From Chitinophagaceae bacterium (GTDB lineage: Bacteria; Bacteroidota; Bacteroidia; Chitinophagales; Chitinophagaceae): 40,592 nucleotides of DNA. The translations under genes were made by a program, and so were the position numbers. The stretch lies in the NCBI GenBank assembly GCA_016720745.1, contig JADKKA010000003.1, forward strand, positions 1 through 40,592. Direction: 5' to 3'. Positions 1-8,000 of the stretch are shown here, one piece after another (the stretch's first letter is position 1; each line of letters begins with the position of its first letter). The notes under the pieces were generated by a model, which worked only from the letters and a program-made list of their open reading frames with translations, was not told where the DNA came from and searched no databases.

Positions 1-704
1 CCGGTAGGTTTGTAATAGCATATCCCCAGGCAGGTATTGTTCTGCCTTGTCCCATACAAAACTTTTTGAGAAACAGGTTCGATGTTCCTTCATATACCAC
101 CCAGTTTTCATAGGGAACCACACGGGAATGCAACTTTCACGGCAATATCCTTAATGGTACAGTGACGAATCAGATTGATTCGGGTCTGAAAAAACATGCT
201 GTTCTTAAATGATAAATGGCTTTATTCAGTTCCGGAACAGATGGATCCAAGAAAAGGTCTTGCTTTTGGATGGTTTCAAGAGAAAGGGTTGGATTCCTTT
301 GAGACAGTAGGTTCGGGCCAGGTCTATGTAATAGATAATCTTTAAAAGACTATTTCCCTTGACCAGGGCCAAAAGGAATTCCTTTCTGAAAAATGAGATG
401 GCACTATCCGTTTAAACCGGAAATGATAACGTCACTTAGTGTCAAGCAAGCTATCGGCTTTTCGGTTATCTGTGGCCGGGCCATCAATGAAACTTTGCAG
501 GAATTTCAGGCAGCAGCAGTAAGACCGATAAAAAAAGCGGAACCAGTAATAAAATTTGCCTTAATCTGCTAAAAGCCACAGAAGGTACAGATTTTTGACA
601 AGCAGTGATAATGACAGCCAGAAGAAATGTAGTGTACGGCAGAAACGTTGATCTAACTACCAGGGGTGATTTTACAACTCGGCCTGTTTATCTAAGTTTG
701 AGTC
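1..704. other. Unresolved, probably frameshift-ridden coding remnant
   Basis: No intact gene can be called here. In one + frame, about 207-344 reads as protein-like sequence (for example DKWLYSVPEQMDPRKG, then GSGQVYVID before a stop near 345), and shorter protein-like stretches lie upstream in another frame. This suggests the end of a + strand gene that entered the window already broken. The ending has a loose resemblance to the C-termini of S51/cyanophycinase-type peptidases, but that is a guess. About 345-690 shows no convincing coding sequence in any frame. The neighbouring genes are broken in the same way, so base-call errors are a likely cause. Confidence 0.3.
670..700 (+). promoter_or_regulatory. 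Bacteroidetes-type promoter of the methyltransferase gene
   Basis: TAAGTTTG at 693-700 matches the Bacteroidetes -7 consensus TAnnTTTG exactly. TTTT at 670-673, 19 nt upstream, is a weak -33 candidate. The start codon follows the -7 box after only 4 nt, so the transcript would be leaderless or nearly so. Confidence 0.45.
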
Positions 705-1541
705 ATGGAAACAAAAGCCCGATTATTTCCAGACCAATAAGGAACTCTGGAACCAGCGCACCACCGTTCATCTCGATTCTGCCTTTTATAACCTGGAAGG
801 GTTCAAAGGAGAAACCGTCTTAACACCTATCGAACTCAGCGAACTGGGGAGGTTAAAGGCAAAACCATGCTGCACCTGTGATACCATTTTGGAATGGATA
901 GCCTGGACTGGCAGGCCCGCCAGGCACCAGCGATTACCGAGGTGGATCTCTCAGATACCGCCATCAGCAAGAGAAGCCCAAAAAACTGAATACCGAAATT
1001 GGTTTTTGGATGCAAGTTTTGTTTGTTGCAATGTACTGGACACGAGAATTGCCGCATGTGCGGACAGTTTGATATTATTTTTCATCATGCAGTACTATTG
1101 GCTGGCTGCCTGATCTGCAGCCCCTGGGCACAGAGTGGTGGCTGAAACTGAAACCACAACGGTCTGTTTTATATCGCTGAATTTCACACCCAGTGGTTTT
1201 TGGATGTTTGATGATAGGTTTACCCAGTTGCTTATTCCTACGAGAACAAGGAAGTGATTATTACCACGAGAACCAGGGGACATATACCGACAGAGCAGCG
1301 GATATCAAGGGGAAAGGAATGGCTGGAATCATAGTATCAGCGAAGTACTGAATGCGCTTTGATGGAGCCGGTTTACAGATTGAGCAGTTCAATGAACACA
1401 TGTACTCTCTACCCCTGTTTCCGGAATGTAATTGAATTTGAAACCAGTAAATGGCATATCAAAGTTAGAGGAAAGATCCCGATGGTTTATTCGGTGAAAG
1501 CGAAAAATAAAAAAACGGTTATTCTGTTTCCGCTTAGTTGA
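705..1541 (+). pseudogene. Class I SAM-dependent methyltransferase, multiply frameshifted
   Basis: Reading across frames reconstructs one protein of about 270 residues. It starts METK, then PDYFQTNKELWNQRT, then a motif I region (LHL, CHFGMDSLDW at about 868-912), then a core resembling VDLSDTAIS, then FHP, WMFDDRFTQ and an AYSYENKEV segment near 1225-1260. It ends with QIEQFNEHMYS and a FRNVIEFET tail. The order and motifs match the Bacteroidetes class I methyltransferase family whose motif I reads LHLQCHFG. The substrate is unknown. At least six indels are needed to restore the frame. Since pyrH downstream is also broken, sequencing error is likelier than decay, but a true pseudogene cannot be excluded from this window alone. 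Confidence 0.7.
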
Positions 1542-2215
1542 TATCTCCCAGTTGTAAGGAAGATATCGGATGGTTGGCCTGCTTCTATTTGGTATCAACT
1601 GGTACTTCTCCAGCGGTTTGTATATTTTCTTTCCCGACAAAATCACCCTCGGAACCAGCTGAATAATACCGGCAGCATAACCCGATTGGTCAGGCTATCA
1701 TATGTTACTTCGGTTTCAAAATAATTCCTGGTGGCTATTTCCAATTGCCGGTCGAGCTGATCAGCTTTGTAGTAAGCAATGGGCGGACAACTTTTCGCAC
1801 CGCAATTGAGTGCAAAAATGAATCCGGAAATCCCTTTGGCGCAGCCTGAATCTTTCAAATTTTCCCGGAAAGGATTTCGCAGGTAACCCAGGCCCCCATT
1901 TGATGGCAGAAGAACGAATGATGTTCAATCCTATCCCAGACTGACCGGCTGACCAGCCACTATAAATTACTTTGATCGGAAGAATTTTCCCTTTGCTGAT
2001 ACAAGGCCCGGATTCGCTGCAGCGCCACATTTGGGTAAATCCATTATATATGTTCGGCCAGAAAGCCAGAGAGCTGTCCCGGATCCTGCAGACTTTTCCA
2101 GCAGCACCGGATCCAGCTCCGCGGCATTTTTCTGTTTCGGCTACTGGCTTGCCCGTACGGGTACCATAAAGTAACTGCTCAGCCAGAACAACAGGAGAGG
2201 ATACTGTCAACCGAG
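1534..2215 (-). pseudogene. DUF547 domain protein, frameshifted
   Basis: On the minus strand, fragments join into a DUF547 protein: VLAEQLLYGTRTGKP near 2140-2210, then AFW-NIYNGFTQ, IRSSAIKWG, FPGKFERF, RDFRIHF (about 1810), FALNCGAKSCPP (1770-1810), the LPVLFSWFRGDF region near 1640-1665, and a C-terminal LPYNWEI (about 1545-1560). NCGAKSCPP and the closing LPYNW are hallmarks of DUF547 (PF04784). The biochemical role of the family is not established. The fragments lie in different frames, so several indels are present; the most obvious is near 1800-1860. The N-terminus, and so any signal peptide, could not be fixed. The gene converges on the methyltransferase, and the two 3' ends almost touch. 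Confidence 0.72.
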
Positions 2216-2360
2216 GGTTACCTTTAGATTCAACATCGATGAAACCATTATCCGGGAGAAACAGGGATTTAAAAAAGCAGTCATTGGATACAAGCTACAT
2301 GTATTTACCTAAAACATTTTTTTTGGATTGCAGTTTAAAATGATGCTTTATTGATTTCCG

Positions 2361-2368
2361 TATCTTCG
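2361..2368 (+). promoter_or_regulatory. Putative -7 box upstream of pyrH
   Basis: TATCTTCG fits the TAnnTT(T/C)G pattern of Bacteroidetes -7 boxes and lies 36 nt before the pyrH ATG. No good TTTG -33 box is visible at the usual spacing. Confidence 0.4.
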
Positions 2369-2404
2369 CGGCACCGAGGATTCCTTCGGCTGAAAACACT
2401 CCCC

Positions 2405-3114
2405 ATGTTACCAAAGTACAAACGCATCCTCCTCAAATTATCCGGCGAAGCATTAATGGGCGATAAAGTTTTGGATTTGATACCGATGTTATTGCGCAAT
2501 ATGCTCATGATATCAAGTCAATCACTGAACTGGGCGTACAGGTAGCGGTGGTGATTGGCGGTGGTAATATCTATCGCGGTATGAACGAGGCCGATACCGG
2601 TATCGAAAGGGCCCATGGTGATTATATGGGGATGCTGGCCACCGTGATCAACGGAATGGCAGTGCAGGCCGGACTGGAAAAAGTGGGCATCTATACCCGC
2701 CTCCAGAGTGCCATCAAAATGGAACAGATTGCAGAACCTTATATCCGCCGCCGGGCCATTCGTCACCTGGAAAAGGGCCGGGTGGTGATCTTCGGTGCGG
2801 GAACCGGGAACCCCTATTTTACAACGGACACAGCCGGTTCCTCCGGGCCATTGAAATCAATGCCGATGTGATTCTCAAAGGCACCAGGGTAGATGGTATT
2901 TATACTGCCGACCCCGAAAAGGACCCACAGCCACGAAATTCAATGTCATCAGTTTCCAGGAATGCCTGACCAATAACCTCAGGGTCATGGACATGACTGC
3001 TTTTACCCTCTGTATGGAGAACAATCTCCCTATCATTGTCTTCAACATGAATAAGGAAGGAAATCTCCGCCGTGTGGTCACCGGAGAAAAGTGGGAACCC
3101 TGGTCAGGGGATAA
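2405..3114 (+). CDS. pyrH: UMP kinase (uridylate kinase), frameshifted
   Basis: UMP kinase phosphorylates UMP to UDP in pyrimidine nucleotide synthesis and is normally essential. The start MLPKYKRILLKLSGEALMG carries the K-LSGEAL phosphate-binding region. VVIGGGNIYRG, GDYMGMLATVINGMA, YIRRRAIRHLEKGRVVIFG, GTGNPYFTTDTA, ILKGTRVDGIYTADPEK and FNMNKEGNLRRVV follow in order, as in bacterial PyrH. About 236 residues are expected and the reconstructed length agrees. At least three indels interrupt the frame: near 2470-2480, near 2830-2840 and near 2927. The final frame ends in VGTLVRG and a TAA at 3112-3114. A broken single-copy essential gene is the best sign that the frameshifts here are sequence errors. 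Confidence 0.93.
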
Positions 3115-3248
3115 TTACGAGGTATATTTCCTATTTCACAGTTTGCAGTAACTACTAACTTGCAGGGATATCCATTATCCCGCTTGTGAAAAACTATTAA
3201 GTAGATTTCACATAATTTTTAATAGTTTAACAACCAGACTTACTGTGT

Positions 3249-4316
3249 ATGGATAGCCAATTGAGCCTTTCCATTGTAGAAATTGTTGTGCTGATGCTGG
3301 GAGCCATCGTGCTCGGTGTCACCATTCACTTCTTTATTGCCAGTAAGCGCTCCCTCCAGTCCAGTTCACCCGCAGCCATCAAACAATACCAGAAAGAGGC
3401 TGAAGACTGGAAGCTCCGTTATTTTAATGAGATCGAAATAAGGGAAAAAGAACTGGAACTTCTTCGCAAGAAACTCGCCGATTCCGAAGAGAATAATCAT
3501 ATCAATTCCATTGAAGCGGAAGAAACCCGGATCCGCAATAAAAAACTCCAGGCTGAACTGGAAACACTCCGGAATCAGCAGCCTTTATCTGCGCCTGCCG
3601 CTACCGGGAAAGCCGGTTATATGGACCAGCTCTTTCAGGCCCAGAATAATCTGAAAGAATACAATGATAAAATCAGTCTTCTCCTGGGTCAGATTGATAT
3701 CATCAAAGAAGCCGAAGAACAGCAACAGGAGATCCTGAAAAGCAATGAGGCCCTCACCGGTGAAATAGATGAACTCCGCTTTAAACTCAGCCAGAAAGAA
3801 AAAGAGATTAACAGTGTGAGGCAGTAATAGGAACTGACGGCAGAAATGAAGTCAGGACTGGAAAGCGCCTATCTTGAATTCAACGGTTTACAGGAAAAAA
3901 TTCAGAAGTTGGAAAACCAGGTCTCCGGTTCCCGGAAACTGAACCTGGAATTTGAAGACCTGAAAGAAGAACATATCCGGATGGTCAGGGATTATGAAGA
4001 ACAGAAACATAAATACCAGGCCGCTACACAGGAAATACTGATTCTTCAATCTTCTCTGGATGAAACAGAGGATAAACTAAGGGAATCCAATTTTCAGCGC
4101 CAGCAGCTGCAGAAAAAAGTAGCCTACCTGGAAGAACTGAATAATGATATGCAGTCCGTTGCCAATGCCAATAAAAGCCTGGAAGGCCAGTTGAAAAGGA
4201 TCGGTGAGCTGGAAAGCATGCTGAATATCCTGGCAGAAGAAAAAATGAACTGGCCAGGAAACAACAAAATGCCTGAGCCAGTCAAATTGATAAAATCATC
4301 TCTAAAAGGCCTTTAA
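3249..4316 (+). CDS. Membrane-anchored coiled-coil protein, interrupted by a double stop
   Basis: I do not recognise a named family. The N-terminus has one clear transmembrane segment (about residues 9-31). The rest is almost entirely charged heptad-like sequence (long Glu/Lys/Leu/Gln stretches), predicting a long coiled coil on the cytoplasmic side. Two adjacent in-frame stops (TAA TAG at 3826-3831) split it, and the same frame continues with the same composition to the end, so this was one gene of about 350 residues. Near the 3' end an A-run (about 4240) may hide another indel: adding one A gives an ending NELARKQQNA with TGA at 4274-4276, before the terminator, which is more natural than the annotated end inside the hairpin. 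A structural or scaffolding role is only a guess. Confidence 0.6.
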
Positions 4317-4325
4317 AGGCCTTTT
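4304..4325 (+). terminator. Intrinsic terminator after the coiled-coil gene
   Basis: The palindrome AAAAGGCC-TTTAAA-GGCCTTTT forms a short stem whose 3' arm ends in a T run. It sits at the end of the coiled-coil gene and before the pdxH promoter. Confidence 0.55.
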
Positions 4326-4353
4326 GTTATTGGTAGCAGCTACCTCCTCCAAT

Positions 4354-4361
4354 TATCTTTG
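4354..4361 (+). promoter_or_regulatory. -7 promoter box of pdxH
   Basis: TATCTTTG is an exact TAnnTTTG match, 17 nt before the pdxH start codon. TTG at 4330-4332, 21 nt upstream, may serve as the -33 element. Confidence 0.5.
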
Positions 4362-4378
4362 CCACAAAACCTGAACCG

Positions 4379-5022
4379 ATGAAAGAAAATATTGCCGGTA
4401 TTCGTAAGACTTACTCACGGAAAAAATTACTGGAAAAAAAAGCCGCCGCTGACCCGATTATCCAATTCGGTAAATGGTGGAAGCAGGCCCTGAAAGCAGG
4501 AATTGAAGAAGTAAATGCCATGACCCTGGCCACTGCTTCCGCTGATGGCATGCCAGCTGCAAGGATTGTACTATTGAAAGATTTTGATCACAGGGGCTTT
4601 ACCTTCTTTACTAATTATGCCAGCTTTAAAGGGCAGCAACTATTGAAAACCCCAGGGCCTGTCTTGTATTTTTCTGGAAAGAACTGGAAAGACAGGTACG
4701 TATTACCGGTTTGGTAGAGAAACTGGAACCGGAAGCCAGCAGTGAATATTTTAATTCCCGGCCCTGGGAAAGTCAGGTAGGGGCTCTCGTATCACCACAA
4801 AGCCAGGTCATCAGCAACAGAGAATGGCTGGATGATGAGTATGCACAAAAAACAAAGGCCTTAAAAGGACAAACCATCACCCGCCCCGAACATTGGGGAG
4901 GTTACCGGGTAAAACCAGTAATGATCGAATTCTGGCAGGGAAGACCCGGCCGTTTACATGATCGACTTCAGTACAGTCTGCTGGATAGCGGTGATTGGAA
5001 ACTGGAGCGACTGGCCCCATAA
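4379..5022 (+). CDS. pdxH: Pyridoxamine/pyridoxine 5'-phosphate oxidase, one frameshift
   Basis: PdxH oxidises pyridoxine 5'-phosphate or pyridoxamine 5'-phosphate to pyridoxal 5'-phosphate using FMN. The N-terminal half contains MTLATASADGMPAARIVLLK and FTFFTNYASFKGQQL. The C-terminal half has RPWESQVGALVSPQS, GYRVKP, IEFWQGRPGRLHDR and the family's closing W-LERLAP. Total length is about 214 residues, normal for PdxH. One base is missing near 4645, before a run of A then C: restoring it changes the mid-section to NPRACLVFFWKELERQVRI, the expected FMN-site region, and joins the halves. Monocistronic, with its own promoter and a repeat-filled 3' spacer. Confidence 0.93.
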
Positions 5023-5097
5023 AAATCAAGTTTTCAAAGAGAGGTTTTGCCCCCGCAGAGTCCTTGGACGAAGACTCAAAGACCAAAGAAGTGAGTC

Positions 5098-5400
5098 ATG
5101 ATTTTATTCGTGAATTCGTGGCGAAAAATAAAACCTCCCATTGCAAATTTTGCTTCGTATTCGTGGCAAAAACAAATGCCACCCGCAGGGTCCTGTGACA
5201 ACTCAAAGAATTAATTCAGCGTATCTATTGGTGAATTCGTGGCGAAAATAAAAGCCACTAATTCACGAATAAGCACAAAGAGTTGATTCAGAAAGTTTTC
5301 TTCATGTAATCGTGGCAAATAAAAATGCCAGTAAGACGCAAAGACACAAAGATTTGAATCACATTTGCTTAGTGTCTTAGTGCGTTAGTGGCAAGAAAAA
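5098..5400. repeat. Degenerate intergenic repeat cluster (ATTCGTGGC units)
   Basis: The 400-bp spacer between pdxH and the THX gene holds no gene. It has about five degenerate units with the core ATTCGTGGC(A/G)AAAAnAAAA followed by nnCCAC or GCCA, at about 5112, 5159, 5232, 5305 and 5385. Several are followed by words such as GACGCAAAGA or AACTCAAAGA. Spacing is irregular (about 45-80 bp). Confidence 0.6.
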
Positions 5401-5425
5401 TACGGTCTCAGCTATTCGAAACAGC

Positions 5426-5536
5426 TCAGGCTTTCTTCGCTGCTTTCTTCACAGCTGCTTTCTTCGCCGGACGGCTTTTACCAAAAGATCCTTTGAAACG
5501 TTTACCCTTAGCGGTTTTCTTATCTCCTCTTCCCAT
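5426..5536 (-). CDS. 30S ribosomal protein THX
   Basis: A 36-residue protein, extremely basic, starting MGRGDKKTAKGKRFKGSFGK and continuing SRPAKK with a lysine/alanine-rich tail. The MGRGDKKT-KGKR-KGS-GKSRP pattern is the signature of the bacterial THX family, a tiny protein that binds the head of the 30S subunit. Members are about 26-45 residues, so this is full length, with a KAA-repeat extension at the C-terminus. It lies just downstream of the HU gene on the same strand, separated by HU's terminator. This part of the window is error-prone but the frame is intact. Confidence 0.9.
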   Translation of the reverse strand: MGRGDKKTAKGKRFKGSFGKSRPAKKAAVKKAAKKA

Positions 5537-5560
5537 TTTAATTGATTTTATTTCGGGTTA

Positions 5561-5596
5561 AAAAAAAGCTCCGGCATATAAAAGCAGGAGCTTGTT
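5561..5596 (-). terminator. Intrinsic terminator of the HU gene
   Basis: On the minus strand AAGCTCC and GGAGCTT pair around a 14-nt loop and are followed by a T run. It lies 20 nt past the HU stop codon and before the THX gene. Confidence 0.65.
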
Positions 5597-5615
5597 ATAC
5601 AGCAGGTAGTATCGG

Positions 5616-5885
5616 TTACAATTTGGCTGCAAGTTCCTTCCCCGCTTTGAAACGAGCAACTTTTCTTGCTTTAATCGTGATTTCAGCTCCGGTTTGCGGG
5701 TTACGTCCTTTACGGGCCTTTCTTTTAGAGATCAGAAAGGTACCAAAACCAACCAGGGTTACCTTTCCTCCAGCTTTCAAAGTTTTGGTTACTGCTTCAA
5801 TAAATGAATCCAATGCTTCATTAGCCTGTGTTTTAGTGATCCCGGTATCATCAGCAATTTTATTGATCAGATCAGCCTTATTCAT
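5616..5885 (-). CDS. hup: HU family DNA-binding protein
   Basis: Nucleoid protein that bends and compacts DNA as a dimer. The 89-residue sequence starts MNKADLINKIADDTGITK, has the KVTLVGFGTF core strand, and carries the DNA-binding arm with KGRNPQTG around residues 59-66. It ends KARKVARFKAGKELAAKL, exactly as in HU. The frame is open further upstream, but the ATG at 5885 gives the standard N-terminus and lies just downstream of a strong promoter. Single gene with its own promoter and terminator. Confidence 0.96.
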   Translation of the reverse strand: MNKADLINKIADDTGITKTQANEALDSFIEAVTKTLKAGGKVTLVGFGTFLISKRKARKGRNPQTGAEITIKARKVARFKAGKELAAKL

Positions 5886-5912
5886 GTTTATCTTTTTTGG
5901 TTTGCAACCTGG

Positions 5913-5942
5913 CAAATTTAGACGGTTTTTGACAGCAGCAAA
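5913..5942 (-). promoter_or_regulatory. Promoter of the HU gene
   Basis: On the minus strand TTTG (5939-5942), an 18-nt spacer, then TAAATTTG (5913-5920). Both boxes match the Bacteroidetes sigma-ABfr consensus (-33 TTTG, -7 TAnnTTTG). The ATG is 27 nt downstream. This is the cleanest promoter in the window. Confidence 0.75.
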
Positions 5943-6058
5943 AAATGTTGGATTAAATATTAAAAAAAGTCCATGCGGTAAAATCCGCAACTGGCAAGGG
6001 TTTTAGCCCATTGTGTCAGCAGGTAAAATTCCCGGTACCCTCATTTTCTTTTGCACAC

Positions 6059-6362
6059 TCAATGCACAATCTCCATCACGGAACGAAAAGCCACAAATTT
6101 ATCCCCCATTTTTCCGTGCTCTTATTCCGCATCCCCGTCGAATATTCTTTTATGTACCTGTTATACAAAGCTTTGCTGTTGGCATGGTACTGAACGGCAT
6201 AGGTAATTCCGTCCGATTCATCCACTTCCAGCAGCCGGAGGATCCTGGCATCGGTAAAACATTCCGTGGCAATGATGTCAGGAATATGTTCCTGCTGTAA
6301 CCAGCTCAGCCAGGCATCAGCAATGGAATAATCTACTTTACAGTGACATTATATATGATCAT
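6059..6362 (-). CDS. DUF4286 family protein, two small frameshifts
   Basis: Translation across frames gives MIIYNVTVKVDYSIADAW, then LSWLQQEHIPDIIATECF, RILRLLEVDESDGITYAVQY, then LYNRYIKEYS, and a tail KFVAFRSVMEIVH before TGA at 6059-6061. The MIIYNVTVKV start, the HIP-II-T-CF segment and the FVAFRSVM end are typical of DUF4286, a family of about 100 residues with no established function. Two homopolymer indels break the frame: one missing A near 6332 (AAAG) and one missing G near 6115 (TGGGGG). It begins 3 nt after the exodeoxyribonuclease stop, so the two genes form an operon. Confidence 0.85.
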
Positions 6363-6365
6363 GTG

Positions 6366-7130
6366 TTAGCGTTTAACCTCAACATAAACCGGGCAGTGAT
6401 CACTATGCTTTACATCCGGGTAAATTTCAGCGTCTTTCAATTGTTTTTTCAAAGGTTCTGTAACGGTGATATAATCGATCCGCCAGCCTTTATTGTTCAG
6501 CCTCACCGAAGGAAAGCGCTGACTCCACCAGCTGTAACGATGGGGTTCTGGATGAAATTCACGAAAGTATCAATCCAGCCACTTTTCAGGAACGCTGTCA
6601 TCCATTCCCTTTCTGCCGGTAAAAAGCCCGATGAATTTTTATTTCCTTTCGGATCGTGAATATCAATTTCCTGATGGGCAATATTGTAATCCCCGCAAAG
6701 AACCAGTTTGGGATATTTCTTCTTCAGTTTATTGAGGTACTTTAAAAAATCATCCAGCCATCCGTATTTGAATGACTGCCGTTCATCTCCGCTGGTACCA
6801 CTGGGAAAATAAGCATTGATCAGGCGGATATCTCCAAAATCCACCTGTACCACCCTTCCTTCATCATCCGTACCCGGAAAACCGCAACCATATTCTACTT
6901 TATCTGCTTTGATTTTGGAAAAGATCGCCACTCCACTGTATCCTTTTTTGTGCACTGAACCAGTAATGATGAAATCCCAGTGCTTCCAGGGCTTTCAGGT
7001 CCACATCACCCTGCACGGCCTTGGTTTCCTGCACACATATCACATCGGCAGGATCAGTTTTGAGCCAGTCAATAAATCCTTTTTTAATGGCGGCCCTGAT
7101 GCCATTCACATTATAAGAGATGATCCGCAT
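6366..7130 (-). CDS. xth: Exodeoxyribonuclease III, frameshifted
   Basis: AP endonuclease and 3'-5' exonuclease of the EEP superfamily, used in base excision repair. The start MRIISYNVNGIRAAIKKGF includes the catalytic Asn, and VICVQETK gives the metal-binding Glu. GYSGVAIFSK, LINAYFPSG, LVLCGDYNIAHQEID and the ending KHSDHCPVYVEV (catalytic SDH) complete the fold. Reconstructed length is about 255 residues, normal for the family. Two indels are needed: near 6950 (before KKGYSGVA) and near 6540, where the C-terminal part HRYSWWSQRFPSVRLNNKGW resumes in another frame. It leads a two-gene operon with the DUF4286 protein. Confidence 0.93.
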
Positions 7131-7157
7131 GGTCAGTTGGTTTTCGAATAAAAAAAC

Positions 7158-7179
7158 ACCCCTTTATCGAAGACGGGGT
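7158..7179. terminator. Small hairpin between the divergent xth and LOG genes
   Basis: ACCCC (7158-7162) pairs with GGGGT (7175-7179), with an A run on the plus-strand left side, so read on the minus strand it resembles a weak terminator. No gene on that strand clearly needs one here; it could belong to a 5' leader instead. Confidence 0.25.
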
Positions 7180-7185
7180 TTAATA

Positions 7186-7964
7186 ATGAGTAAATTGTCT
7201 GGCAATTTAGTTATTAGTATGGAAGCAGCATCAAAAAACAAGAACAGCCCGATCATACCGCATAAAGAACATGTATACCTCGATGGACCCAAGAGCAGGG
7301 CTATGAACTGGGCTTTGCCTGGCGGGTTTTCTGGCAATTTATCAAAGGATTCAGGAACCTGCATTTTATCGGGCCCTGTATCACGGTCTTTGGTTCAGCA
7401 AGGTTTAAAGAAGACCATCTCTTTTATCAGCAGGCAAGGGAATTTGGGAAAAGAATCGCCGAATCCGGGTTTACAACCATGACCGGTGGCGGTCCCGGTA
7501 TTATGGAAGCCGCCAATCGCGGAGCATTTGAAAACGGAGGCCGTTCGGTGGGTTGCAATATCATGCTGCCATTTGAACAAAAGGAGAACCCCTATCTGCA
7601 TAGGTCAGTCACTTTTGAGCATTTTTTTGTCAGAAAAGTTCTGCTTGTTAAGTATTCCTATGCTTTTGTGATCATGCCCGGAGGTTTTGGCACCATGGAT
7701 GAATTATTCGAAACCCTTACCCTGGTACAAACCAAAACCATCAGTCGTTTCCCCATTGTGCTTTTTGGAACAGAATATTATCAGTCTTTAAAAGAATGTA
7801 TCGAAGAATGGGCCGCCCGGGGTACCATTTCCCGGGAAGACCTGGACCTGGTGCTGATCACCGATAATGTGGATGAGGCCATGGAACATATCAATCATTA
7901 TATCACGACCAATTATAAAGTCAGGCCCCGGAAACGTTTGTGGTGGTTATTTGAAAAGCGATAG
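7186..7964 (+). CDS. LOG family protein (TIGR00730-type Rossmann fold), frameshifted N-terminus
   Basis: LOG proteins hydrolyse nucleoside 5'-monophosphates to the base and ribose 5-phosphate, in some organisms releasing cytokinins. The intact C-terminal part has the signature GGGPGIMEAANRGA and PGGFGTMDELFETLTLVQT, followed by the fold's closing helices (KECIEEWAARG, DNVDEAMEHI). The N-terminal part needs frame changes: about 7329-7480 reads FIKGFRNLHFIGPCITVFGS then FKEDHLFYQQAREFGKRIAE and GFTTMTGGGPGI. At least one indel lies near 7310-7330. ATG at 7186 or 7219 (same frame) could be the start; the second gives MEAASKNK. The substrate cannot be told from sequence. Confidence 0.87.
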
Positions 7965-8000
7965 CTGATCAAACAAAACTAATTTTACAAAAAAATCACA

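Noticed and set aside
2160..2312. Plus-strand reading ending FRFNIDETIIREKQGF...
   Set aside because: It looks protein-like, but the minus strand here is the N-terminal part of the recognised DUF547 protein, so this is probably a shadow.
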